Shown: positions 26,452 to 36,350 of the stretch, piece after piece | Position numbering within the stretch: the first letter of the stretch is position 1 | Layout: each line of letters opens with the position of its first letter | From: Kryptolebias marmoratus | Taxonomy: Eukaryota; Chordata; Actinopteri; Cyprinodontiformes; Rivulidae | Length of the DNA stretch: 64,000 nt | Assembly (NCBI RefSeq): GCF_001649575.2 | Contig: NC_051452.1 | Location: forward strand, 3,769,490 to 3,833,489 | Direction: 5' to 3' | Translations under genes and position numbers: made by a program | The notes under the pieces: generated by a model | The model's input: only the letters and a program-made list of their open reading frames with translations | Database searches by the model: none | What the model was told of the DNA's origin: nothing

Positions 26452-27277
26452 GAACCTCTCTAAGCTGGCGTCTGACGTCGTTGAAGGCTGCACGGGCTCT
26501 CGCGGTCCGAGCAGTAAAATCAGGGAAGATGGAGATTGTGGAATCCCCCACTTTTACCCGCTGCTGGGCTCTGGCGCGTCGTAGAATATCGGCGCAGTCT
26601 GAGTAATAATGTAGACGAGCTATTATGGGACGGGGCCGCTCACCGGGCTGCGGCTTGGCCTGCAGAGATCGGTGCGCCCGGTCCACAACCGGCTCCTTCT
26701 CCAGGCCGAAGGCGTCTTTAAGCAGGGCAGAAATCTTGTCTGCGCTGATTGGGTTCAGCACCTCCAGTAGTCCTATGATTCTAATGTTATTATGCCGAGA
26801 TCTTGACTCCAAGTCTTCACATTTACTGTCAAGAGCGAGGACCTGCTCCGATAGCTTTTCCAAATTACTCTTGAGTGAGACCACATCATCAGTGCATGAA
26901 GACAATGGTCCCTCCATGTCTGCAACAGTCACCCTTAATGCATCCACCTCCGACCTGATAGCCGCAATGCTAGCACTTAGCTCAGTCTTCACGCCGTGCA
27001 GCTCCGACTTAATTTGGGTCAGATTGTTAGTCAACGCCATCTCCAATTTAGTCTTGAAAATGTCCGCCATCTCTTCACAAAGTGCATTGAGGAGTTCAAC
27101 CTTAAAGTCCGGGGGATTTACGTTCCAAGATGTAGAACTTTCTTCCGAGGGCGGTTGCCTACCAGCCGGGCCCCGCGGTGGATCAGTCCCAACAAGCCGA
27201 GGCAGGGATGCGGGTGGGGGACCAGGCCTCGCCGCTGTAGTTGTCGAATTATTTGCATTTTTGGGCTTTGGAGGCAT
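26452..27277 (-). CDS. L1-clade ORF1 protein (RNA-binding chaperone), 3' end in gap
   Basis: ORF1 proteins coat LINE RNA. The start MPPKPKNANNSTTT (ATG at 27275-27277) leads into a proline-rich stretch, then a coiled-coil region with regular leucine/valine heptads (about residues 70-165), then CEDLESRSRHNNIRIIGL, the signature that opens the RRM-like domain of L1 ORF1. The frame then runs KPQPGERPRPIIARLHYY and FPDFTARTARARAAF before the gap. It is open throughout; the stop is hidden. Confidence 0.85.
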
Positions 27278-27415
27278 CTTGAGCTGTAGTAGAGTCGTTT
27301 CAAAATGTAAAGGACAGACAAAGTACACGAAAAAGCCTAAATGCGCCTTAGAGAGAAAACAATTTGCAGGAGCTCCCTCCAACACATCCTACTCCATTAG
27401 TCACAAAACCGGAAG

Positions 27416-27643
27416 TCCTCCCTAAAACTGTTTCTAACTGTTCCAAGGAACCCCGGTTCTAAAGATCTGAATTATCCCTTTAAAAGTATGTTTCCCACCC
27501 CAGCGTTCCTCCGACAGTCCCGTGAGCCTCGGCTGTGGGAAACTCCGCCTCCCTCGCTCCGTCTCACATTTACCAAAACACTCGGAGGACTGAGAGCCAC
27601 CTGTTCTGGTGACTGACAGACACAGCAGCTGCCTGACTGTACA

Positions 27644-27688
<45 letters not shown>
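27416..27688. repeat. Unassigned spacer with (CA)n microsatellite
   Basis: Includes GATCTGAATTATCCCTTTAA (27463-27482), a terminal word that recurs near 46363 and in the MITE at 54985, and an uninterrupted (CA)n run at about 27649-27687. No gene. Confidence 0.6.
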
Positions 27689-27691
<3 letters not shown>

Positions 27692-27977
27692 TTGCTTCAA
27701 CTCGCAGAGATTTTCATAGAAGTTGATGTAATTTATGACACATTTATTGAACAAATAATACAGTCAGAAACAGGATAAAGTGTGTGGAAGGATGGTTACT
27801 GCTTTGTTGAGTGAGAAGAAGAAGAAGAAGAAGAAGAAGAAGAAGAAGAAGAAGAAGAAGAAGAAGAAGAAGAAGAAGAAGGCGGAGTCACTTTTTCAGT
27901 TCCCAGCACCTCCACCTGTGTGAGCAGAAGGAAAACCCAACAGCTAATAAACGCCACAGCGCCGGAGGACGGGGGGT
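27689..27977. repeat. Third, diverged copy (C) of part of the duplicated block
   Basis: Matches about 23130-23390 and 32454-32714 with scattered substitutions and indels. Inside it, at about 27815-27882, (GAA)n is expanded to about 22 units against about 6 in copies A and B. Confidence 0.85.
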
Positions 27978-28955
27978 GGATTCTGATTTTAGAGCCTAAT
28001 GACCTCCAGAAGCGGCTCGAACTCAGTTAATTTTACAGATATTGAGCTCAGATTTGATGCGGTAAAAGCCGAGAGTCTCGTTATTCCCCAGGTTTGACTC
28101 CGCCATGAAAGGTGGCGGGTGATATGCATTCCTTCAGCTGACAGCAGGTTGTGTTTACAGCAGAGTAAAGCTGCTTCCTACAGAAGTGGAAACAAACACA
28201 CCTACTGTCATGTGCTTCCCCTCACACATCTTGGGCCGGCCCACTCCGTTGGACGCCAGGCAGCTGTAGTGGCCGGTGTCCTCTTTGACCACAGATTTAA
28301 ACTCCTGGAGGGGGTCACAACAGAAACCTGAACCCCCTTCAGCCGGATACAGCGGCAAAGACTCCGTGAGTTAAAGTCTCACCAGTATTCCCGTGTGGGA
28401 GCTGATCAGATACGTGGCGTTAGCGTGGCGGGGCGAGCCGATCCGCTTGTTGTCCTTGAACCAGGAGTACGTCGCGGGCGGGATGCTCTGTTGGTCCCGA
28501 CAGCGCAGCTGCACCACGGAGCCCGTCACGGCCGAGGCGGGGATTTCACAGGACGGGGTGTGTGGCGGCACTGAGCGACAAGGTGAGCACGCATGAGCGG
28601 GACTCGGCGGAACACGGCTCCCAACGCTTGGAGCTCCTCCCCTCGGCCTTACCCAGGACTCTGAGCGTGACGTTGGTCTCCCCCAGGTTGACGGGGTCGA
28701 GAGGAGCGCTGACCTCGCAGCGGTACTCGCCGGCGTCCTCCTGGGTGACCCGGCGCAGCCTCACCGTGGCCCCTTCGATGGTGGCTCGGCCCTCAAAGGA
28801 ACCTGAGGCAGAGCAGAAGGTCGGGGGAAGGAAAGGTCTCGTCTTGCTGAAGGCTAAAGCTGCTGAGTGCTCGGATCAAATCAACAAGAAATCCTCTATC
28901 CTGGAACCCTTTCAAATGTAGGAGCTGTTAACATAAACTAATAAACGTGTTTTGG

Positions 28956-29351
28956 AGTCTTGGTGCTCCCCGAGTTTCCAGCAGGAGACACGACGACAGG
29001 AGCTGAGGCTGGGAAGTTACAACCCAACAATGATCTGCAGAGAAATTCATTTAAATGTCATTTAAGAGCTTTTTTTTTTTCAGTTAATCCAATCTGTTAA
29101 ACTCTAATCTTCTATTCTATATAAATAAAATGTACCTACCTATTCAATGTGTCAAGCCTGAAGTTATGCAATTGGCTTTCTGACAATGAACGAGGAAAAA
29201 TCAAAAAGTATTAAAGTCTAAAGCTTACAACACGCCTCACACAATCATATTGGAATAAGCTGTTGGGTCTGAACGTTTCAAACCCAAGAAAATTTACTTA
29301 GAAGCAAGTAAGAGCCTCCTTCACATTGATGGATATAAATGGTATGCTAAA
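28956..29351. other. Unassigned insert sequence in jam2 copy B
   Basis: AT-rich, with no similarity to the equivalent jam2 intron and no recognised element. It joins the Rex-like LINE at about 29352. Confidence 0.5.
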
Positions 29352-30872
29352 CTATCCATCCATCTTTCATCGCTGATCTGTGGTCGGGTCATGGAGGCAA
29401 CAGGTCCAGCAGAGAAACCCAGACCTCCTTCTCTCCAGAGATGCTCTCCAGCTCCTCCTGGAGGATCTCAAGATGTTCCCAGACCAGAGAGGAGTTCTGG
29501 TCTGCCCTGAGGTCTCTTCCTAGTGGGACATGCCTGAAAAACGGCGTCCAGGAGGCGTCCTAATCAGACGTCTGAACCACCTCAGCTGACTCCTTTCGAT
29601 GAGGAGCAGCGGCTCTACTCCGAGCTCCCCCAGGACGATGAAGCTCCTCACCTTATCTGTAAGGCTGAGCCTGGCCGGCCTACAGAGGAGGCTCATTTCA
29701 GCTGCTTGGATCCAGGATCTCGTTCTTTTGGTCATGATCCAAACCGGGGGGTGAGGGTTGGAACGTAGACGAACCAGTAAAACCAGACTCAAGTCTTTCT
29801 TCAGCACGACCGATGGAAGCAACGCCCTGATTGCTGCAGACGAGACACCGATCCATCGATCCATCTCCTGCTCCATCCTCCCATCACTCAGGAACCAGAC
29901 TGCCTCACGTGGAGGAGTTCGACTCATTCCTCCTGTTTCTGGTTAAGAACCGCGGCCTCGGACTAAGAGGAGCAGACACTCATCCCAGCCGCTTCACACT
30001 CAGTTGTGAACCGTCCCGTTGCACGCCGAAGGTCACGGCCTGAAGACACAAACAGAAGCACATCATCTGCAAAAAGCAGGGACGAGACCCTGAGGTTCCC
30101 AAACCGGACACTCCTCTCCACCACTACGTCTTTGGATCCTGTCCAGAAACACCACAGCCCTGGCGGAGTCCAACCTGCACCAAGAACGAGCTCAGCTTTG
30201 TACCAAGAATTTGGACACAGCTCCTGCTGTGGTTCTACAGGGACCGAATAACCAAAAGCAACCAGGAACCTCACACTCCTGCACAGATGCCTCAGAGAAA
30301 ACAGTCATAAGCCTTCTCCAGATCTACAAACAACATGTATCTGGTCCACTGATCCACGACGGGAATAAAAGCCCCACTGCTCCTCCTGGATTCCTGGACT
30401 AAACTTCCCCTGGGAGGCTGAGAAGTGTGATCACACGCTCTGGTCCCCCTTTTTAAAAGTGGTCTGCTAATCCACAAGCGTTGTCCCGTTTTTGATGCGA
30501 CGTTGAGGAGACGTGTCAACCACGACAGCCTTCCAAAGCCTTCAGCCACCTGTGGTGACTCTGGTCCACCCCTGCCGCCCTGCCACCGGGGAGCTTTTTA
30601 ACTCTGCCATGATAATGGATTTGTCTTCCCGCAGGTGCCCAGACTCCGCCTCCTCAAAGGTGGACATGGTGTCCGGATTAAGGAGATCCTGGAAGTGCTC
30701 CTTCCACCCCTCTACGATATCCCCACTCAGACGGGGCCCGCTTTCCCTTTCTAAGAACCTCTCCAAGGCCAACCAAAAGTCCTTCTCCGTGGCTTTTCCG
30801 AGTTCCTCCCGTGCCACAGAAGCCGCTGTCCTACCGACCACCTGTACCTGTCCGCTGCCCCGGGACAGCCAA
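29352..30872 (-). mobile_element. Degenerate Rex/RTE-like non-LTR retrotransposon
   Basis: On the - strand the fragments KDFWLALERFLERESG, VDLEKAYD, FGNLRVSSLLFADDVLLF (the catalytic FADD motif) and MTKRTRSWIQAAEMSLL follow in order, in different frames with stops. The sense 3' end has GATGGATGGATAG next to CATGACCCGACC-type text, like the short tandem tails of teleost Rex elements. Inserted into intron 3 of jam2 copy B. Confidence 0.8.
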
Positions 30873-31288
30873 CCTAACGCCTCATCTGATCCGTTCCTCC
30901 TGCTTTCTAACGGCTCGTTTTCTCACCTTTGAACTGTTCGCCGTAGAACACAAAGGAGACGTCTCTCCCCCTCTTCTTCCACTCGATGCGAGGGTTCGGG
31001 TCCTTCTCTGTGTGGAAGATGCACGACAGCTCTGCATCTGAAAACAGACGACCAGTGAGGAGGTGTTTCTCACAGAGGCATTTTAACTAATCCAAGCGTT
31101 TCTCTGGGGTTTTACCTGAGAACTCCTCCACTTCCACCAGGTGTTTGTTGGTCGACACAGTTACAGGAACAGAGGGGGAACCTGGAGGTGAGATTATTAT
31201 CAGGGGAAAAGATGCTTCACGTTCACATCCAGACTGTTGAGACTCCCGAGGTCAACGAAGAGACCGCCGTATGTTTCTTTAAACCCAG

Positions 31289-31748
31289 CTCGGGTCGCGT
31301 TGAACCCGTGAACAAACGACCGGGCGGACTCTGTGTGTGTTAAAGTGTTGACATCTGTCAGCGAGCCTGATGAGACTGAAAGCCTCGGACCTGATGACCT
31401 GATGACCTGACAGGTCGGCGCCTCACACTTTAAAAATCCCCCTCCTTTGGTTTTGCTCCCAAAACTTCAGGAAAACCAGCTGGAAGTTTCTGCTTCGGGC
31501 CCAGTCACTGACCTCTCACAGGTCAATTCTCCTTCTGGTTTTAAAATAAGTAAATGTGACACTTTTACGTCTTACTTAAATGCATAACTTCCCTGTGGAG
31601 AGAAGGAACTAACGTCGAAAAACAAAACTAACTGTCTGAGTCCTGATCTAAATCAGGAACAGAGATTAAAATCATGCTCAGCTTTCTCAACGTTTCCACA
31701 GACAGATAGTTTCCACTTACACTGCATTTCAGAACAGATGGTTTCAGT
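31289..31748 (-). repeat. Diverged copy of jam2 exon 1 / intron 1 junction
   Basis: Collinear with about 20604-20977 but with many substitutions and insertions, unlike its two identical neighbours. The donor GTAAGT (31715-31720) is kept. The signal-peptide codons are replaced by upstream block sequence. Confidence 0.8.
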
Positions 31749-33230
31749 CAGAAAGTGTTGAGAGACAAAGATAAGGGCTGGAAGGCCAAACAGAAACAAC
31801 AACTCCTGAGTTCCTGACAGAGACACCGACACAGCCTGGATCCAGAAGCCCTCACTCCGATCCTTCAAACCTGCTTTACAGACGAGCGCGCACAAAGATG
31901 GACGACATCTTTGCAAACAGGACGCTTTTACAAGAGGGGACAAATGTAGTCGCCGTGCTGCTCGGGTGCAGAAGGAGCAAACATTATAAATTCATTTCTG
32001 CGTTAAGTGCATTATTCCAGAGCGTTTTAATCGCGCTTCAGCGGCGGCCCCTGAACGTCTCTGGAGCTTCGCTGCGGCGAGGCGTTCAGGGGCACGCCTT
32101 CAAACATCTCGCCTGGCTCGCAGGTGCTGGGAGAGCCGACGCCATGTGTCTCTGGGCGAGTCGAGCCGGAGCAACAGCTGCGAGAAACTTTCTGGATTTA
32201 AAAGCGTCGAGTGACGGACTGAAGATTCCACCAAAACAGAAAGAAATCAAAAACACAAGAGCCGAGTTTGAATCTTTTGATGCTACCTGACGTCTTTTCT
32301 TTGAGTCAAAAATTGGATGAAAATGGTGGAACAGGAGGAAAAATCTGTCTTAGTTATAAACAATATCTTACCTGCTGCAGACAGCTCTTTGACGGACCTC
32401 GGATTAGAGGAATAGTTTATTTCTGACCAGACTTTTATTGTAAAGCACAGAGTCACGAGTTTCCTTCAACTTGTAGAGATTTTCAAAAGAAGTTGACACA
32501 ATTTATGACACATTTTGAGCATTTATTGAACAAATAATACAGTCAGATACATAATAAAGTGTGTGGAAGGATGGTTACTGCTTCGTTGAGTCAGAAGAAG
32601 AAGAAGAAGAAGATGGAGTCACTTTTTCAGCTTCCAGCACCTCCACCTGTGTGAGCAGAAGGAAAAGCCAACAGCTAATAAACGTCATGGCGCTGGAGGA
32701 CGGGCGGCGGCGGGGGGCGGGGCAAAGCCTCCCCGCTGCCTGGCTGCGCTCACACAGCGTTTCTGGCACAAACAGGACGTTTTCAAACCTGAAACTCGAC
32801 ACGTAAACTTAGTTTATCTGCTTGTGGCCAAAACGGAAGCATGAAAATAAAAGCATTTCTGTCTGACGGGACGAGTTTTTATCACTTTGACAAAGTGTTG
32901 AACTCAGGAGCCAAGAGGACAACTAAAAATGTAAAATCAGGCCACTAATAGAACTATTATTAGGTCTGAAAATGGAGAAAAGGCCACAGAGATGGAAAGT
33001 GAACAGAAGAATGTTAATAATTAAATCAACCTGGGATTTATTTTTTATTAGGGTGCCATTCATGAAATATTCAGATTGCTGATTACTCTCCAAAGTGTTG
33101 AACATCCATTATTAATTCAAAAAAGTTGGGATGTTGTGCAAAATGTAAATAAAAACAGAAAGTAATGGTTTGCTAATCTCATCAATAAAACATGAAACCA
33201 AGAAATTATGCGTTTTTAAACAAAAATATA
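31749..33230. repeat. Duplicated block, copy B (partner 22425-23906)
   Basis: Apparently identical to copy A. Here it continues without a gap into the Tc1/mariner-like element, so it shows the arrangement without the L1 insertion. Confidence 0.9.
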
Positions 33231-33965
33231 TTAAAAATAAGGTCATTTAGAGTTTTATGGCAGCAACACATCTCGAATAAAGTCTGTAAAAAATCCCCGA
33301 GGAGGAGAATTTTACAGCTAATTGGGTTAATTAGTAAAAGGACTGGGTTTAAAAAGAGCATTTTAGAGAAGCAAAGATGGGCAGAAGTTCAGCAGTCTGA
33401 GAAAAAGCATCTGAAACTGCTGGAAGAATTTCAGAATAAAGTTCCTTAAATGGAAAACTGGGAAGATCAGTGTTGGATGTTTGTGATCCTCAGGCCCTCA
33501 GGAGGTTCTGGTTCTGTTCTGGACATCCCAGCATGGACTCAGGATCACCGTCTGTAAACATGTCTCACCCTGCCATCCAGACGCTGCTTAAAGCTCTATC
33601 AGGCAGAGAGGCAGCCATCTTCTCTGGACCAGAGCTTGTTTAAAACGGACTGAACTGATCTGAAGTCAGATGAATCGACTCTTTTTGAGAATCATGGACG
33701 CCACGTCCTCCGTACTAAAGAGGAGAGTGACCGTCCGCACAGGTGAAAAAACTGCCTCTCTGATGGTATGGGGTGCATTAGTGCCTCCATCAATGCAGGG
33801 AAGTGTCTACAGGTGTTAGAACAACATCTGCTCCCATCCAGTCGAACAGCTGGAATCCTCCATAAGGAATGGGACAATATTCCCTCTCCTCTGGGATTAG
33901 ATGTTTACAGACTGATGGGGAGGAAAATGGACCTGGAACAACTTTGAGATGTGTTAAAGTATAGT
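33108..33965 (+). mobile_element. Tc1/mariner-like DNA transposon remnant
   Basis: The left end has TTCAAAAAAGTTGGGATGTT and the right end ACAACTTTGAGATGTGTT, an imperfect inverted pair. Inside, CTCTGATGGTATGGGGTGCA, CAACATCTGCTCCCATCCA and CAGCTGGAATCCTCCATA are characteristic of a widespread teleost Tc1/mariner-type transposase gene. The frame is broken and internally deleted. The left 120 bp recur at 23784-23906. Confidence 0.65.
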
Positions 33966-35007
33966 TCCTTAGTTGATGTTTCCCACGTTGCACCAAGAAA
34001 ATATGGTTTAATGAAGTTTGTTTTTAAGTTAATAAAAAAACTGGGGTTGTCAACATGAACAAGCATCTTTGAACAAATATATATCATAAAACTGAGGCAG
34101 AAGTTTGTTTTTCTTCTTAATAATAAGAACAGGAACTAGAGTTTGACTGAATCTAAAACTAAGAGGAGGTGAAAGACTGAACAAGTCATCCATTTATCTG
34201 AAACCACAGATGTAAGGAAGCGGCACACAGTCACCAACAAACGATGGACGCTGAGTCATAGCTGACAGGAAATCACTGACTCAAAACAACAAAAAGATAA
34301 AAAAATGTAGAAACTGAAAGGCTGCAGCTCAGCTGACGAGGTCAAAAAGATGTTAGGATATAAATGTTTAAAAAGTGATCAAATCTAAACAACAGCAGAA
34401 AGTTTTATCAGTATTTTAAACGTTAATTTAGGAAATCTCTTAAATTTATTGGTTAATTTAAACCTCAGTAACAAACAGAGTCACATTAGGACTCACAGCT
34501 GCTTATTGGTTTTAAAACAACACGATTTAAAAAAAAAAGACATCAGATACTTTATTAAATACTATGTTTACATCAAAAATGGTGCGTTTAAACTGTTTTG
34601 TTTGAGCCAATTTAAACCCGTTTTTCTGCCAGTGGAAGCGTTTTCACCCCCATGGAAAGGCCATCCTCTGCGCTGGGTGAGAGTTTTTGGCCACCATCTT
34701 GTTAGGTGCTAAACGTAAAAACCTGCGTTGTTTACATGTCAGAGCCACACATTAACACCTGGTGCGTGGTGTATCATCAGTCCGAAACACAGAAATAACC
34801 TCGTCTTACTTTAACGTATATTAAGCGGGTTGAGATGAGAGAATTGAGAATCCATCGAGCTTGGCGAAGCGTTACGGGCAGGAAAACGCCGAGCAGCGAG
34901 TCGATCGCCTCTAACCAGATCAGAGCAGAACTACACTTTAATCAGTTTTATTTACCTCTATTTAGTTTAACTAAAGCCTCTGCAGCCTGTAGTTAATTTC
35001 ACTTAAA
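33966..35007. other. Intergenic, nothing recognised
   Basis: AT-rich with short open frames only. Confidence 0.4.
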
Positions 35008-35220
35008 CCAGGGGTCTCCAACCCTGGTCCTCAGGGCCACCATCCTGCAGGTTTTACCTGTTCCTCTGCTTCAACACACCTGATTTAAACCAATGGGTGA
35101 TTAACAGGCTTCTGCAGAACATGAAGAGGTGATTTAACCTCTGAATCAGGTGTGTTGGAGCAGGGAAACAAGGAAAACCTGCAGGATGGAGACCCTGAGG
35201 ACCAGGATTGGAGACAACTG
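35008..35220. repeat. Palindromic MITE, second copy
   Basis: Begins CCAGGGGTCTCCAACCCTGG and ends GACCAGGATTGGAGAC. It shares CATCCTGCAGGTTTTACCTG and CAGGTGTGTTGGAGCAG with 13378-13529, with a longer, less perfect centre. Confidence 0.75.
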
Positions 35221-36230
35221 CCTTAGACTAATACCTTGAAGTGATTCTAGGAATATTTAGGTCTTAGATAAATTCATTCCAGTGTTTAGACACAGATAAC
35301 TGAGCTTCTGTTTAGCCTGAACATTAATTCTAATATTTAGCACAAACTTTACACATAAATTGGTTGAAAGTTTGTAAGCTAACAGCTATTAATAATATAA
35401 ATGATACATTTTATATACTCTGCTCTCCAGTAATTAGAGCAGCGACGACCCCTGGAGTAATAACAGAATATTTTATTAGGGTTTCCAAACAGGATAAACG
35501 TTTCACCACGTTCTGTCAGGCTCTGATAATTATAATGATTAAAGGTAAAACATTTGAGCTTCTTGGCTCATTTTCCTCAGATATCCACGGTCTGCTGCCA
35601 TGCTGCCAAGAAGGACGCCGAAGCTCCTACAAAGATGGCCGCCTCGTTAGCAATAAACTGCACTGCTGTCGTCCAGTCCGGCGTACTGTGAGGTCAGAGG
35701 ACACAGGAGACGCGTCGCATTCAGCTACAAACCACCAGGAGGGCGGTGATTTTAAAACCCGATCGTCTCGTTTATGTGCAACGTGACAGCTGCACGCCGC
35801 GCCCGCTCTTTGGGGGGCGCAGCGTGCACGGGTGCTGCGTCCTCAAACCTCTACGGTATTTCTTCCACGTGGCGGCGAAACGGGAATCTTACCTGCAAAC
35901 AACGGACCTTCGTCTAACAAAAAGGGATAAAAACACCTAAAACGGCTCGTCTGGCTCCAGTTAACGCTGAATAAATGTCCTTTAAAGATCTTCCAGCTAT
36001 CAGTTAGGGAACGCTGTCCTCCTCGCACGGGAAATGGAAAACTGGACACGTTCTCAGGATAAATAACTGTGACCTCCGGGACCACGAGAAAACGTGCGGC
36101 GCCGTTCTAGCTCGTCTACGTTTGTGATTTTGTGAAATCGTGCTGCCTGAATCAGTGGAACTCAGTGGGATGTAGGCCACAGAGACACAAAATCATCAGC
36201 TGCCAAGTTGAGCAGCTATTAATGAACACC
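35221..36230. other. Intergenic, nothing recognised
   Basis: Contains AAGATGGCCGCC at about 35634, a YY1-like word also found in the dispersed repeat further along. No gene. Confidence 0.4.
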
Positions 36231-36231
36231 T

Positions 36232-36246
36232 CGTTTTATTTATTTT
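36232..36246 (-). terminator. Possible poly(A) signals, mrpl39
   Basis: TTTATTTATTTTTTATT on the + strand gives overlapping AATAAA words in sense, just past the tentative last exon. Confidence 0.45.
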
Positions 36247-36350
36247 TTATTATTACGCAATCGGAACGCTAGAAAGGCTGCAGAGAAATATATTCTGCCT
36301 TGATGGCTCCGTCCAAAATTAACTCTTAGCCTACTTTAAATGTGGAGATT

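Larger units (their letters stand above)
24100..27415 (-). mobile_element. L1-clade LINE, near full length but gapped
   Basis: Reads on the - strand. The 5' end is near 27415 (GGGAGGACTTCCGGTTTTG in sense), followed by ORF1 and then ORF2 with a reverse transcriptase. The element continues into the gap at 23907-24099. A second gap (26242-26451) hides the ORF1/ORF2 junction and the ORF2 endonuclease; 210 N is far too short for a complete L1, so real sequence is missing. Confidence 0.88.
28206..31943 (-). pseudogene. Truncated second copy of jam2 (copy B)
   Basis: Contains jam2 exons 6 (28206-28304), 5 (28383-28570), 4 (28653-28802), 3 (30927-31037) and 2 (31116-31181), with flanking intron sequence that appears identical to copy A (28159-28955 and 30874-31288). 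Of exon 1 only the last 7 nt and the donor survive (31721-31727). The transmembrane, microexon and tail exons (7-10) are absent. A 1.9-kb insert including a Rex-like LINE replaces 224 bp of intron 3. Upstream of the exon 1 remnant, a frame opening at 31941-31943 runs in phase into exon 2 (see findings). It could be a genuine truncated tandem duplicate or a scaffold artefact; I rate it non-functional by default because no membrane anchor and no normal signal exon remain. Confidence 0.8.

Noticed and set aside
27811..27999. A polyarginine frame
   Set aside because: Translation of the (GAA)n microsatellite.
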